A stretch of 64,000 bases of DNA from assembly GCF_005503535.1 (NCBI RefSeq), contig NZ_SCNN01000008.1:124001-188000 (forward strand), given 5' to 3'. The translations under genes and the position numbers were made by a program. The DNA comes from Mesorhizobium comanense (GTDB lineage: Bacteria; Pseudomonadota; Alphaproteobacteria; Rhizobiales; Rhizobiaceae). Numbering within the stretch: the stretch's first letter is position 1; the number at the start of each line of letters is the position of its first letter. The notes beneath the pieces were generated by a model. That model did not search any database and was not told the DNA's origin. It was given only the letters and a program-made list of their open reading frames with translations. Below are positions 38,766 to 46,409 of the stretch, in pieces.

Positions 38766-39944
38766 ATGCGACTGCGTTCCCAAGCCCTCGCGGCGCTGTT
38801 CTTGTGCGCCACGGCCTTGCCGGCGATGGCGCAGGAATGCGGCGGCGACTTCGAAACCTGGAAACAGGGCGTGGCGGCGGAAGCCAAGGCTGCCGGTGTC
38901 GGCGCCGTCGGCCTTGACGCGCTCGAAGACGCCACCTTCGACCCCAGGGCGCTGGCGCGCGACCGCGCCCAGGGCGTCTTCACCCAGACCTTCATCGAGT
39001 TCTCCAACCGCATGATCTCGGCCTACCGGCTGAAACAGGGCGCGGCGAACATGAAGAAATACGCCGATGTCTTTGCCCGTGCCGACCAGCAATTCGGCGT
39101 CCAGGCCCCGGTCATCACCGCCTTCTGGGCGCTTGAAACCGATTTCGGCGCCGTGCAGGGCGATTTCCACACGCTGAGCGCCTTGCTGACCCTTTCGCAC
39201 GATTGCCGCCGTCCGCAGCTGTTCCGCCAGCAACTGGTGCCGCTGTTGGAACTGATCGATCGCGGCGTGCTGCCGGCAGACGTCAAGGGCGCCTGGGCCG
39301 GCGAAATCGGCCAGACGCAGATCCTGCCTTCGGACTACCTCGCTCGCGGCGTCGACGGCGATGGCGACGGCAAGATCGATCTCAGGAACAGCGTGCCCGA
39401 CGTGATCATGACGACGGCCAACAAGGTGCTGTCGCGCGGCTGGAAACGCGACGAGCCCTGGATCCAGGAAGTGCGCGTGCCCGACGACATGCCCTGGGAT
39501 CAGACCGGGCGCACCAACAAGCTGCCGCTGACCCAGTGGGCCCAATGGGGCGTCACCAACCGCGATGGCTCGCCGCTGGTCGACAAGGGCCTCAAGGCCG
39601 GCCTGGCGCTGCCCATGGGCCGCAAGGGCCCGGCCTTCCTGACCTATGACAATTTCGACGTCTACCTCGAATGGAACCAGTCCTTCACCTACGCGCTGAC
39701 GGCGGCCAATCTCGCCGCGCGTCTGGCCGGCGCCCCGCCGCTCGATCCGCGCAATCCCGAGCCCGGCCTCAACAACGATCAGATGAAGGAATTGCAGACC
39801 AAGCTCGAGGCCAGGGGCTATGACGTCGGCACCGTCGACGGCATTCTGGGCACCAACACCCGCGAAGCGATCCGCAAGGAGCAGATGCGGCTTGGCCTGC
39901 CCGTGGACGGATGGCCGACACCGGACCTGTTGGGGAAGTTGTAG
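38766..39944 (+). CDS. Lytic murein transglycosylase, MltB family, with peptidoglycan-binding domain
   Basis: The 392-residue periplasmic protein has a signal peptide (ending AMAQ, about residue 22), an SLT_2 domain (FDPRALARDRAQGVFTQTF; PVITAFWALETDFGAVQGDF with the catalytic Glu; AGEIGQTQILPSDYLARGVDGDGDG), and a C-terminal PG_binding_1 repeat (MKELQTKLEARGYDVGTVDGILG). It cleaves glycan strands to 1,6-anhydro products. AAGGA lies 6 nt before the ATG. It follows the GH25 gene by 199 nt, and a strong hairpin ends the unit. Confidence 0.93.
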   Translation: MRLRSQALAALFLCATALPAMAQECGGDFETWKQGVAAEAKAAGVGAVGLDALEDATFDPRALARDRAQGVFTQTFIEFSNRMISAYRLKQGAANMKKYADVFARADQQFGVQAPVITAFWALETDFGAVQGDFHTLSALLTLSHDCRRPQLFRQQLVPLLELIDRGVLPADVKGAWAGEIGQTQILPSDYLARGVDGDGDGKIDLRNSVPDVIMTTANKVLSRGWKRDEPWIQEVRVPDDMPWDQTGRTNKLPLTQWAQWGVTNRDGSPLVDKGLKAGLALPMGRKGPAFLTYDNFDVYLEWNQSFTYALTAANLAARLAGAPPLDPRNPEPGLNNDQMKELQTKLEARGYDVGTVDGILGTNTREAIRKEQMRLGLPVDGWPTPDLLGKL

Positions 39945-39946
39945 CT

Positions 39947-39981
39947 CCTCTTCCTTCTCCCCTTGTGGGAGAAGGAAGAGG
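39947..39981. terminator. Bidirectional hairpin between convergent genes
   Basis: A perfect 15-bp stem (CCTCTTCCTTCTCCC and complement, loop CTTGT) starts 3 nt after the transglycosylase stop and ends 1 nt before the stop of the decarboxylase gene. It lacks a T-run and its loop resembles the family A repeats, so it may be a repeat remnant used as terminator. Confidence 0.65.
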
Positions 39982-39982
39982 C

Positions 39983-41203
39983 TCAATCTGCCATCGTCTC
40001 CAAACTGGCAAATCCCTGCGGCGCATCGCCTTCGTCGAACGGCGTCGTCACCTCGACGAAGGTGTCGGGATAGAAGCCGTTGAAGCGGGTCCGGAGCGAC
40101 AGCGAATAGGCGCCGATATGGCCGATCTCGATCCAGTCGCCGGTGTCGACGGTTTCCGGCAGCCAGAACGGCCTGGACAGGATGTCAACGGAATCGCAGG
40201 TGGCGCCGCAGACCTTGAACGGCACGATGTTGGTCTCGTGACCGTTGCGGGTCCGGATCGCCGGGTCCGGAATGAAGCGCGCGGGCAGCGTGATCTTGCC
40301 GGTCCATGAATCCGACAGCGATGCCCAGATGCCGTCATTGATGTAGAGCCGCTTGCCCTTGCGCAGCAGCACGCGCACGATCAGCGACAGGCAGCGCGCC
40401 ACGATCACCCTGCCCGGCTCGGCGACGAGCGGTATCTGGTCGAACTGGTATTCCTTGAGGTCGCCCGACAGCCGCGACATGATCTGGCCGAGCGACGGCA
40501 TCTCGATCTGCTTGCGGTTGGGATCGTTGCCGTATTCGGCCGGAAAGCCACCCCCTACATCGAGCCCGGCAATGTCGAAGCTCAGGCGGTTGCGCACCCA
40601 GTCGGCCGAGGCCAATGCCCGCTCATAGGTGTCGGGATCCTCGATCTGGCTGCCGACGTGGAAACACAGCCCGACCTTGTAGCCGGTGCGGTTCAGCCGC
40701 TCGGCCAGTTCCACGGCATAGGCCGGTCCGGCGCCGAACTTCTTCGACAGTTCGTAGGCCGCATGGCCCTTGGTCTGCACCCGCACGAACACGCTGACCG
40801 CGCCGGGGTCGATGTCGAGCGCCCGCACCACCCGGGTCAGCTTAGTGATCTCGTCCTCATGGTCGAGCGAAATCACCCGGATGCCGTATTTCTCCAGCGC
40901 CAGCTTGATATCCGACTGCGCCTTGACCGGATGCATGTAGAGCATCTCGGCATCTGATGAGACGGCGCGCACGGCCGCGAACTCGCCGGGCGAAGCCACG
41001 TCGAAAGCGGTGACGCCTGCCTCGACCAGCGTCTTCAATACGATCTGCTCGCCATTGGTCTTGACCGCATAAGCGGTCTTGCCGGGGAACATACCCATGA
41101 ACTGCCTGGCATCGGCCTTCAGCACCTGCGGGCGGAAGCAATAGACCGGATCGTCCGGGCGAAGCGCCAGAGCCGCCTCGCGGGCATTCTCGAATCGCTG
41201 CAT
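39983..41203 (-). CDS. Ornithine/lysine decarboxylase, fold-type III PLP enzyme
   Basis: The 406-residue protein belongs to the alanine-racemase-fold decarboxylases that make putrescine or cadaverine. The PLP lysine is Lys48 in TAYAVKTNGE; other motifs are DVASPGEFAAVRAV, HPVKAQSDIKLALEKYGI, CFHVGSQIEDPDTYERAL, the phosphate-binding DVGGGFPAEYG and the second-subunit catalytic cysteine in VCGATCDSVDIL. Length and motifs match the bacterial lysine/ornithine decarboxylase branch; diaminopimelate decarboxylase is unlikely because of the CDSxD motif. The gene is alone, convergent with the MltB-like gene. Confidence 0.9.
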   Translation of the reverse strand: MQRFENAREAALALRPDDPVYCFRPQVLKADARQFMGMFPGKTAYAVKTNGEQIVLKTLVEAGVTAFDVASPGEFAAVRAVSSDAEMLYMHPVKAQSDIKLALEKYGIRVISLDHEDEITKLTRVVRALDIDPGAVSVFVRVQTKGHAAYELSKKFGAGPAYAVELAERLNRTGYKVGLCFHVGSQIEDPDTYERALASADWVRNRLSFDIAGLDVGGGFPAEYGNDPNRKQIEMPSLGQIMSRLSGDLKEYQFDQIPLVAEPGRVIVARCLSLIVRVLLRKGKRLYINDGIWASLSDSWTGKITLPARFIPDPAIRTRNGHETNIVPFKVCGATCDSVDILSRPFWLPETVDTGDWIEIGHIGAYSLSLRTRFNGFYPDTFVEVTTPFDEGDAPQGFASLETMAD

Positions 41204-41416
41204 GGACGAATCCCTGACCTAGCCTGTGCACAATTAATCCAAGCTAGCCGCGAATGAAAACAATTCTGTGTCTCGTGTGCTTGACGCCGCGGCGCCAGGC
41301 GTTTGGCAGCAATGTTTGCCAGCAATCAGGTTTCGGGTGGCCCTTGGCGCCGGGCGCGATATGCATTGTCTCTGACCGGCTGTCATTCGGGCCAGCATCT
41401 GGGGAGGACGATAGAC

Positions 41417-42334
41417 ATGGCAATAGCGGCGACATCGACACCACGCGGACCCATGACGCTCGCCGATTGGGGACAGTTGCTGCTGCTCGGCGCGATCTGG
41501 GGTGGTTCGTTCTTCTTTGCCCGCATCGCGGTCGCCGAGATGCACCCATTGGTGCTGGTGCTGTTTCGCGTCGCCATCGCGGCGCTCGCCCTGCAGATCT
41601 ATCTCGGCGTGCGCGGCCTCTCTTTCCGCCTCGCTTTTCCTCACATCGGCATGTTCTTCCTGCTTGCCTTCACCAACAACGTTGTCCCGTTCTCGCTTAT
41701 CTTCGCCGGCCAGACCGAGCTCGGCGCCGGCGTCGCCTCGGTGCTCAACGCCACGACCCCGTTCTGGACGCTCGTCCTGGCCAACGCGCTGACATCGGAT
41801 GAAAAACTGTCCTGGAACAAGCTGGCCGGAATCGCGCTCGGCATTGCCGGCACGGCCATGATGATCGGCCCCGGCCTCGCAGCCGGCCTCGGCGGCCCGG
41901 CCTGGGCCAAATTCGCGCTGATCGGCGCGTCCCTGTCCTATGCCGTCGCCCTCATGGTTGCCCGCCGTTTCAAGGGCTTGCCTTCGCCGGTGGTCGCCAC
42001 CGGACAATTGACCGCTTCGACCATCATCATGATCCCGATCGTGCTCCTCACACATGGCCCCGCCGGCCTGTTCTCGGCCTCGCCACCGGTCTGGGCGGCG
42101 GTGCTGGCGCTGGCGCTCTTGTCCACCGCCTTCGCCTACATCCTCTACTTCAACCTGGTCGCGTCCGCCGGCGCCACCAACGCCTCGCTGGTCACGCTCG
42201 TCGTACCCGCCAGCGCGCTGCTGCTTGGCTTCCTGTTCCTGGGCGAGCGGCTCGAACTGTTCGAGATCGGCGGCGTGATCCTCATCGGCCTGGGACTCGT
42301 GACCATCGACGGGCGCCTGTTCGGAAGGCGTTGA
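41417..42334 (+). CDS. DMT-superfamily transporter, EamA family
   Basis: The 305-residue protein has about ten hydrophobic segments in two homologous EamA halves, each about 140 residues (first half LLLLGAIWGGSFFFARIAV to IAGTAMMIGPGLAAG; second half FALIGASLSYAVALMVARR to GGVILIGLGLVTIDG). The family exports amino acids and other small metabolites; the substrate is unknown. The ATG at 41417 has GGAGG 9 nt upstream, which decides against the longer frame. A small hairpin follows the stop. It is divergent from the decarboxylase gene. Confidence 0.9.
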   Translation: MAIAATSTPRGPMTLADWGQLLLLGAIWGGSFFFARIAVAEMHPLVLVLFRVAIAALALQIYLGVRGLSFRLAFPHIGMFFLLAFTNNVVPFSLIFAGQTELGAGVASVLNATTPFWTLVLANALTSDEKLSWNKLAGIALGIAGTAMMIGPGLAAGLGGPAWAKFALIGASLSYAVALMVARRFKGLPSPVVATGQLTASTIIMIPIVLLTHGPAGLFSASPPVWAAVLALALLSTAFAYILYFNLVASAGATNASLVTLVVPASALLLGFLFLGERLELFEIGGVILIGLGLVTIDGRLFGRR

Positions 42335-42352
42335 AGGGAACCGCGCTGACGC

Positions 42353-42372
42353 GAAAGTCGAAGACGACTTTC
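42353..42372 (+). terminator. Hairpin after the EamA transporter gene
   Basis: GAAAGTCG and CGACTTTC form an 8-bp stem with an AAGA loop, 18 nt after the stop codon. No T-run follows beyond the stem, so termination is plausible but not certain. Confidence 0.45.
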
Positions 42373-42526
42373 TCGGAGGTAGCGCTGCCATGACACGGTA
42401 GCGACACCGTCCCGCCATAATTTATTCACAGGTCCGAAGCGCGTTTTTGCCGAGGAGTTTCAACGCCTAACGGCGAAATCGAGGTCGCAAAAACCACAAT
42501 CACGTCGCAATGCAGCACATTTTCCG

Positions 42527-42554
42527 CTTGCCTGTGGCACAAATGAACCTAGAC
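42527..42554 (+). promoter_or_regulatory. Candidate promoter of the 28-residue gene
   Basis: CTTGCC (42527-42532) and CTAGAC (42549-42554) with a 16-bp spacer resemble the rhizobial housekeeping consensus CTTGAC/CTATAT. They lie just upstream of the GGAGG site of the small gene, giving a leader of about 28 nt. Confidence 0.45.
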
Positions 42555-42588
42555 TCCTAGCCATAGCTCTTTAAGAGGAGGCTATGTC

Positions 42589-42675
42589 ATGGGACTTACA
42601 AGGCCAATCAACGCATTGATGATTTGTGCTGCGTTTGCTTTCATCGGCGCCCTCATTATGGGCGTCCTTCCCTGA
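42589..42675 (+). CDS. Predicted 28-residue single-pass membrane protein
   Basis: A short frame ATG-GGA-CTT...CCC-TGA encodes 28 residues beginning MGLTRPINALMICAAF and ending ALIMGVLP. Two or three basic/polar residues are followed by about 20 hydrophobic ones, so it should be a small inner-membrane protein. GAGGAGG ends 7 nt before the ATG, an unusually strong ribosome-binding site. A promoter-like pair precedes it and a textbook terminator follows, so it is a complete transcription unit. A competing ATG at 42584 gives only 11 codons. The function is unknown. The transcript could also act as a regulatory RNA. Confidence 0.75.
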   Translation: MGLTRPINALMICAAFAFIGALIMGVLP

Positions 42676-42723
42676 ACCCGCCAAAGACGGGGAAGACCAG
42701 CACCGAATAGTCCAAACAATTCG

Positions 42724-42750
42724 AAAGGCCGGGTTTTACCCGGCCTTTTG
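42724..42750. terminator. Bidirectional terminator between the small gene and metF
   Basis: AAAGGCCGGG and CCCGGCCTTT form a 10-bp stem with a TTTTA loop, followed by T on the plus strand and by T-rich sequence on the minus strand. It serves the 28-residue gene and the convergent metF. Confidence 0.85.
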
Positions 42751-42766
42751 CTTATTTAGATTTTGC

Positions 42767-43684
42767 TCATGCGGCGGCGGAGCCTGCTGTTTCCGCCTCG
42801 TGCGAACGGATGCCGATCATGTGACAGATGGCAAAGACCAGGTCGGCGCGGTTCATCGTGTAGAAGTGGAAATCGCCCACCCCACGCTCGACGAGGTCCA
42901 GCACCTGTTCGGCCGCGACGGCAGAGGCCACCAGGGCATGGGTCTGCGGATCGTTCTGCAGACCGTCGAAGCGCTCGGCAAGCCACGCCGGCACCAGCGC
43001 GCCGCAGCGCGCCGAAAAATTGGCGACCTGCGTGAAATTGTGCACCGGCAGGATGCCGGGAACGATCGGGATGTAGATGCCGGCGCGGCGTGCCCGCTCG
43101 ACATAGCGCTCGTAGAGATCGTTGTCGAAGAAGAACTGGGTGATTGCCCGCGTGGCGCCATTGTCGACCTTGCGCTTCAGCATGTCGATGTCGGTGGCGA
43201 AGTCGGGGCTTTCCGGATGCTTCTCGGGATAGGCCGAGACCGATATGTCGAAATCCCCGGCGCCCTTCAGCGCTCCAACCAGCTCGGCGCCATTGGCGTA
43301 GCCATCCGGATGCGGCCGGTAGGCGGTGCCGACGCCGGCCGCCGGATCGCCGCGCAGGGCAACGAAGCGCTTGACGCCCATGTCGGCGAATTCCTGGATT
43401 ACCGCGTCGACCTGATGGCGGGCGGCATCCACGCAGGTCATGTGCGCGGCCGGCGTCAGGCTGGTCTCCTTCAGGATACGGTCGATGGTGCGCGCCGTAC
43501 GCTCACGCGTCGAGCCGCCGGCGCCGTAGGTCACCGAGACGAATTTCGGCTTCAGCGGCTCCAGCCTGGTGACGGTGTCCCACAGCCTGGCCTCCATCTC
43601 GTCGGTCTTGGGAGGAAAGAACTCGAAGGAAACCCTGACCTTGTCGCCAATGTCGGGGCGGCGGGAAAAGCGAAACTGGTTCAT
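42767..43684 (-). CDS. metF: Methylenetetrahydrofolate reductase MetF
   Basis: MetF is the FAD enzyme that reduces 5,10-methylene-THF to 5-methyl-THF for methionine synthesis. The 305-residue TIM-barrel protein has SFEFFPPKTDEMEARLW with the catalytic Glu, FVSVTYGAGGSTRERT, HMTCVDAARHQVDAV, FVALRGDPAAG, ITQFFFDNDLYERYV and VPGILPVHNF. The start overlaps the stop of the ArsR-methyltransferase gene by one base (TGATG), so the pair is an operon controlled from 44691 onwards. A bidirectional terminator follows. Confidence 0.96.
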   Translation of the reverse strand: MNQFRFSRRPDIGDKVRVSFEFFPPKTDEMEARLWDTVTRLEPLKPKFVSVTYGAGGSTRERTARTIDRILKETSLTPAAHMTCVDAARHQVDAVIQEFADMGVKRFVALRGDPAAGVGTAYRPHPDGYANGAELVGALKGAGDFDISVSAYPEKHPESPDFATDIDMLKRKVDNGATRAITQFFFDNDLYERYVERARRAGIYIPIVPGILPVHNFTQVANFSARCGALVPAWLAERFDGLQNDPQTHALVASAVAAEQVLDLVERGVGDFHFYTMNRADLVFAICHMIGIRSHEAETAGSAAA

Positions 43685-44691
43685 CAGGCGATTTCCCTTA
43701 TCTGCCGGCTATCATTGGAAGGGTCGGCGATCAGCAGGCGACGGTCGCGGCCAAGCCACAGCTTGACCGTCAGCCGCGCCTCGTTGCCGCCGCGCGGTTC
43801 GAACTCCTGGCTGTCCTCGAGATCGAGCCCGGCCTCGGCGAACCATTCGCCGATCTGCCGATCGGAAAAGCCGAGCCTGGCATGCGCGTGCTCGTCACGC
43901 AGGAACTCCAGCGTGTGCGGCGCGAAGTCGACAATGACCAGGCGGCCGGCCGGGCGCAAAAGCCGCGCCGCCTCGTGGATGGCGCGCGCCGGATCGTCGA
44001 GATAGTGCAGCACCTGGTGGATGGTGACGAGATCGAAGGCATCACGCTCGACCGGCGGCGAGAAGATGTCGCCCTGCCGCACCTGCGCATTCGAGACGCC
44101 GGCCTTGTCGAGATTGGCGCGCGCCACGGTCAGCATTTCGCGCGACATGTCGATGCCGACGCCGCGCCGGTAGAGCGGCGAGAAGATTTCGAGCAGGCGC
44201 CCGGTGCCGGTGCCGAGATCGAGCATCGACTGGAACGGCCGCTTGCCGACCAGCTTCAGCATCGCGGCCTCGACCGCGCGGTCCGGCACATGCAGCGAGC
44301 GGATATGATCCCAGCTCGCGGCGTTGACGGAAAAATACTCGGCCGCCCGGTCCTGCCGCTTGCGCTTGACCGAAGCCAGCCGCTCGAGATCGCGCTCGAC
44401 CTGCGGATCTGCGCCACGGATGCCTGAAACCAGCCGCAGCACGAAATCCCTGGCCGAATCGGCATCCGACAGGCGGAAGAAAGCCCACGACCCTTCCTGA
44501 TAGCGGCCGATCAACCCGGCCTCCAGCAAGAGCTTGAGGTGCCGCGAAACGCGCGGCTGCGACTGGCCGAGAATTTCGGTAAGATCGGAAACGGTGAGGT
44601 CGCCGCGCGACAACAGTGCCAATATGCGCAAACGGCTGGATTCGGCCGCCGCCTTTAACGTATCCACCATGGTGTCGAGCGAAACGTGCAT
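43684..44691 (-). CDS. ArsR-family regulator fused to a SAM-dependent methyltransferase
   Basis: The 335-residue protein has an N-terminal winged-helix ArsR domain (KAAAESSRLRILALLSRGDL, LTEILGQSQPRVSRHLKLL with the recognition helix, and an AFFRLSD wing). A C-terminal class I methyltransferase domain follows (SMLDLGTGTGRLLEIFSP, GVGIDMSREMLTVARANL, FDLVTIHQVLHYLDDP, LVIVDFAPHTLEFL). No metal-binding CxC motif is seen in the ArsR part. Coupling to metF and the SAM-binding domain suggest it senses SAM or SAH and controls methionine-cycle genes; this is inference. A perfect 16-bp palindrome lies about 40 nt upstream. Confidence 0.88.
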   Translation of the reverse strand: MHVSLDTMVDTLKAAAESSRLRILALLSRGDLTVSDLTEILGQSQPRVSRHLKLLLEAGLIGRYQEGSWAFFRLSDADSARDFVLRLVSGIRGADPQVERDLERLASVKRKRQDRAAEYFSVNAASWDHIRSLHVPDRAVEAAMLKLVGKRPFQSMLDLGTGTGRLLEIFSPLYRRGVGIDMSREMLTVARANLDKAGVSNAQVRQGDIFSPPVERDAFDLVTIHQVLHYLDDPARAIHEAARLLRPAGRLVIVDFAPHTLEFLRDEHAHARLGFSDRQIGEWFAEAGLDLEDSQEFEPRGGNEARLTVKLWLGRDRRLLIADPSNDSRQIREIA

Positions 44692-44728
44692 GAGCGCATT
44701 CTCATTTCAGCGAATTCATTTTGAAAAA

Positions 44729-44750
44729 GATATAAACATATGTTTATGTC
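44729..44750. promoter_or_regulatory. Palindromic operator candidate upstream of the ArsR-metF operon
   Basis: The perfect 16-bp palindrome ATAAACATATGTTTAT (44732-44747) is extended to 22 bp by GA/TC ends with one mismatched pair. It lies 41 nt upstream of the ArsR-methyltransferase ATG in an AT-rich divergent region shared with trmO. The shape fits ArsR-type operators. Confidence 0.6.
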
Positions 44751-44885
44751 GATTTTTAAAACCTTGCAAGCGCTATGTCGCTTCCGGACAAGAAAATGCC
44801 GCATGCGTGATTTTCCGGTGCGTACCGGCCGAAAATGTGGTGCGGTCTTGGGACAATGACAGGCACCAGCACAGAGACAGGCAAG

Positions 44886-45425
44886 ATGAGCGGGCTGCGC
44901 GAAATGTTCGAGGCGCGCGAAGGCGAGCAAAGGCTGGACGACGACCCGGCTACGATGCCGCCGGATGGTGGTGTGATATTCATCGGCAGCATCGCCTCGC
45001 CCTGGACGACGCGTGAAAGCTGCCCGAAGAACATGCGCGCCGCCCGCGAGACAGGGCAGCCGGCGCTGCTGACCATCGACCCGCCTTATCGTGACGGCCT
45101 GCGCGGACTGGAGCGCGCCAGCCATATCGTCATCCTGTCCTGGCTGCATCATGCGCCCCGCAATCTGATCGTGCAGAAACCGCGCCATGCGGCTGAAGCA
45201 AAAGGCGTATTCGGCCTGCGCTCCCCTGCCCGGCCCAACCCGGTCGGCCTGCATGTGGCAAAGCTTGTCGGTCTCGATATCGGCACCGGGCGCATCGAGC
45301 TCGATGCCATCGACGTGCTCGACGGCACCCCGGTCATCGACATCAAGCCTTACTACGCATCGACCGACGCCTGGCCCGAAGCGACCATCGAGGGACGCGA
45401 CGAACCCGGCAGGACAGGGCCATGA
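44886..45425 (+). CDS. trmO: tRNA (N6-threonylcarbamoyladenosine-37-N6)-methyltransferase TrmO
   Basis: TrmO (formerly YaeB/VirR) methylates t6A at position 37 of certain tRNAs with SAM. The 179-residue protein carries the family motif LRSPARPNPVGLHVAKLV and the D(x)LDGTPVIDIKPY motif (AIDVLDGTPVIDIKPYYAS), with GVIFIGSIASPW at the N-terminal strand. The ATG at 44886 is chosen for its position before the conserved domain; an ATG at 44856 is possible. It overlaps the DUF2293 gene by ATGA and is divergent from the ArsR-metF operon. Confidence 0.9.
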   Translation: MSGLREMFEAREGEQRLDDDPATMPPDGGVIFIGSIASPWTTRESCPKNMRAARETGQPALLTIDPPYRDGLRGLERASHIVILSWLHHAPRNLIVQKPRHAAEAKGVFGLRSPARPNPVGLHVAKLVGLDIGTGRIELDAIDVLDGTPVIDIKPYYASTDAWPEATIEGRDEPGRTGP

Positions 45426-45736
45426 CAGCGCCGACCGGCCGTCGCCGGGCCATCGCCAAGGCGCTGACAGCGCTTCTGCCGCTGGCGCCTTATGCCGACA
45501 TGGAGAAGATCCGCGCCGACGCCGGCTCGGTGCACATGAAGACCCTGCCGCCCACCATCGCGGTGTGGCTGGCGACGATCGCCCATATCCGCCACGCCCA
45601 TACCGACTACGAAAAGCTGCTGGCCGAAGGCTATGACCGCGACTCGGCGCGTTTCTTCGTCATCGAGCAAACCAACATCGTGCTCACCCGCTGGCGCGCC
45701 ACACGCCTGCTCGATGCCGATGACGAGGAGGAATGA
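45422..45736 (+). CDS. DUF2293 domain protein
   Basis: The 104-residue product is small and mostly helical: a basic start (TAPTGRRRAIAKALTALLP), then TLPPTIAVWLATIAHIRHAHTDYEKLLAEGYDRDSARFFVIEQTNIVLTRWRATRLL in its second half, given here as the region from residue 42. This pattern matches the DUF2293 family, which has no assigned function that I know of. ATGA overlap with trmO suggests coupled translation and perhaps a role related to tRNA or RNA. It is convergent with the secreted-protein gene 4 nt away. Confidence 0.8.
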   Translation: MTAPTGRRRAIAKALTALLPLAPYADMEKIRADAGSVHMKTLPPTIAVWLATIAHIRHAHTDYEKLLAEGYDRDSARFFVIEQTNIVLTRWRATRLLDADDEEE

Positions 45737-45740
45737 GCGA

Positions 45741-46250
45741 CTACTGCCGTGTCAGCACCGCGATCGCATTGTAGGGCTGGCCGTTGGCCTGGCCGACCCA
45801 GGTCCAGGACAGGTTTCCCTTGAAAAAGCGCACGGTGATATTGCCGCCGTCGATGCATTTATCCTGGCCGTAGGTGATGTTCTCATGGAATTCGGCGGAC
45901 GCGTCGTCCCTCGATGTCTGCGACAGCGAACCGCCGCAGCCGAGTGACGGGTAGTCGATCGACGCGCCGTCATCCCTGATCGTCATGGCGATCGACCAGT
46001 CGGCGCCGGCATCGCCCGCCGGGCTCTGATGGCCGCTGCCGACCCAGGTGCCGTTCAGGGACGCCGCCGGCGCGTTCACCGTGCAAGGCAGGTTCTGGAA
46101 GATCGGCGTCAGTTCGCTGCCGGTCTTCTCGCAACGATAGGTCTGCCCGTTCTGGCAGAGTTCCTCGCCCTCTTTCGCGCATTGAGCGCTCGCCTCGCCC
46201 GCGGCGGCGAAAATCGACAAGGCCGCAACGACGATCCCAAATCTGCCCAT
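45741..46250 (-). CDS. Secreted protein of unknown function
   Basis: The 169-residue product has a signal peptide (MGRFGIVVAALSIFAAAGEASA) and six or so cysteines in the mature part (QCAKEGEELCQNGQTYRCEKTG, LPCTVN, LGCGG, DKCIDGG), suggesting disulfides and periplasmic location. The second half looks like a small beta-rich domain (LNGTWVGSGHQSPAG...NLSWTWVGQANGQPYNAIAVLTRQ at the end). A GGAGGGGG site precedes the ATG. I do not recognise a named family. Confidence 0.75.
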   Translation of the reverse strand: MGRFGIVVAALSIFAAAGEASAQCAKEGEELCQNGQTYRCEKTGSELTPIFQNLPCTVNAPAASLNGTWVGSGHQSPAGDAGADWSIAMTIRDDGASIDYPSLGCGGSLSQTSRDDASAEFHENITYGQDKCIDGGNITVRFFKGNLSWTWVGQANGQPYNAIAVLTRQ

Positions 46251-46409
46251 TTCCCCCTCCCGTTTCGAGCCATTGGATCATAAGGCAACTCTAATCCAAT
46301 GTATCGGCCAGATCGTCGTGGAGGACGAACGGCGCCTGGCGGCTGGCCCTATGCTTGCTGCCCGGCGCCGCTAGCCTGCCGATCCCGCCTTGTGCGACAG
46401 GAGGCCCCT

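Noticed and set aside
42584..42619. ATG at 42584 as the start of an 11-codon leader peptide
   Set aside because: It is only 2 nt from the Shine-Dalgarno core; the ATG at 42589 has the proper spacing and gives the hydrophobic 28-residue product.
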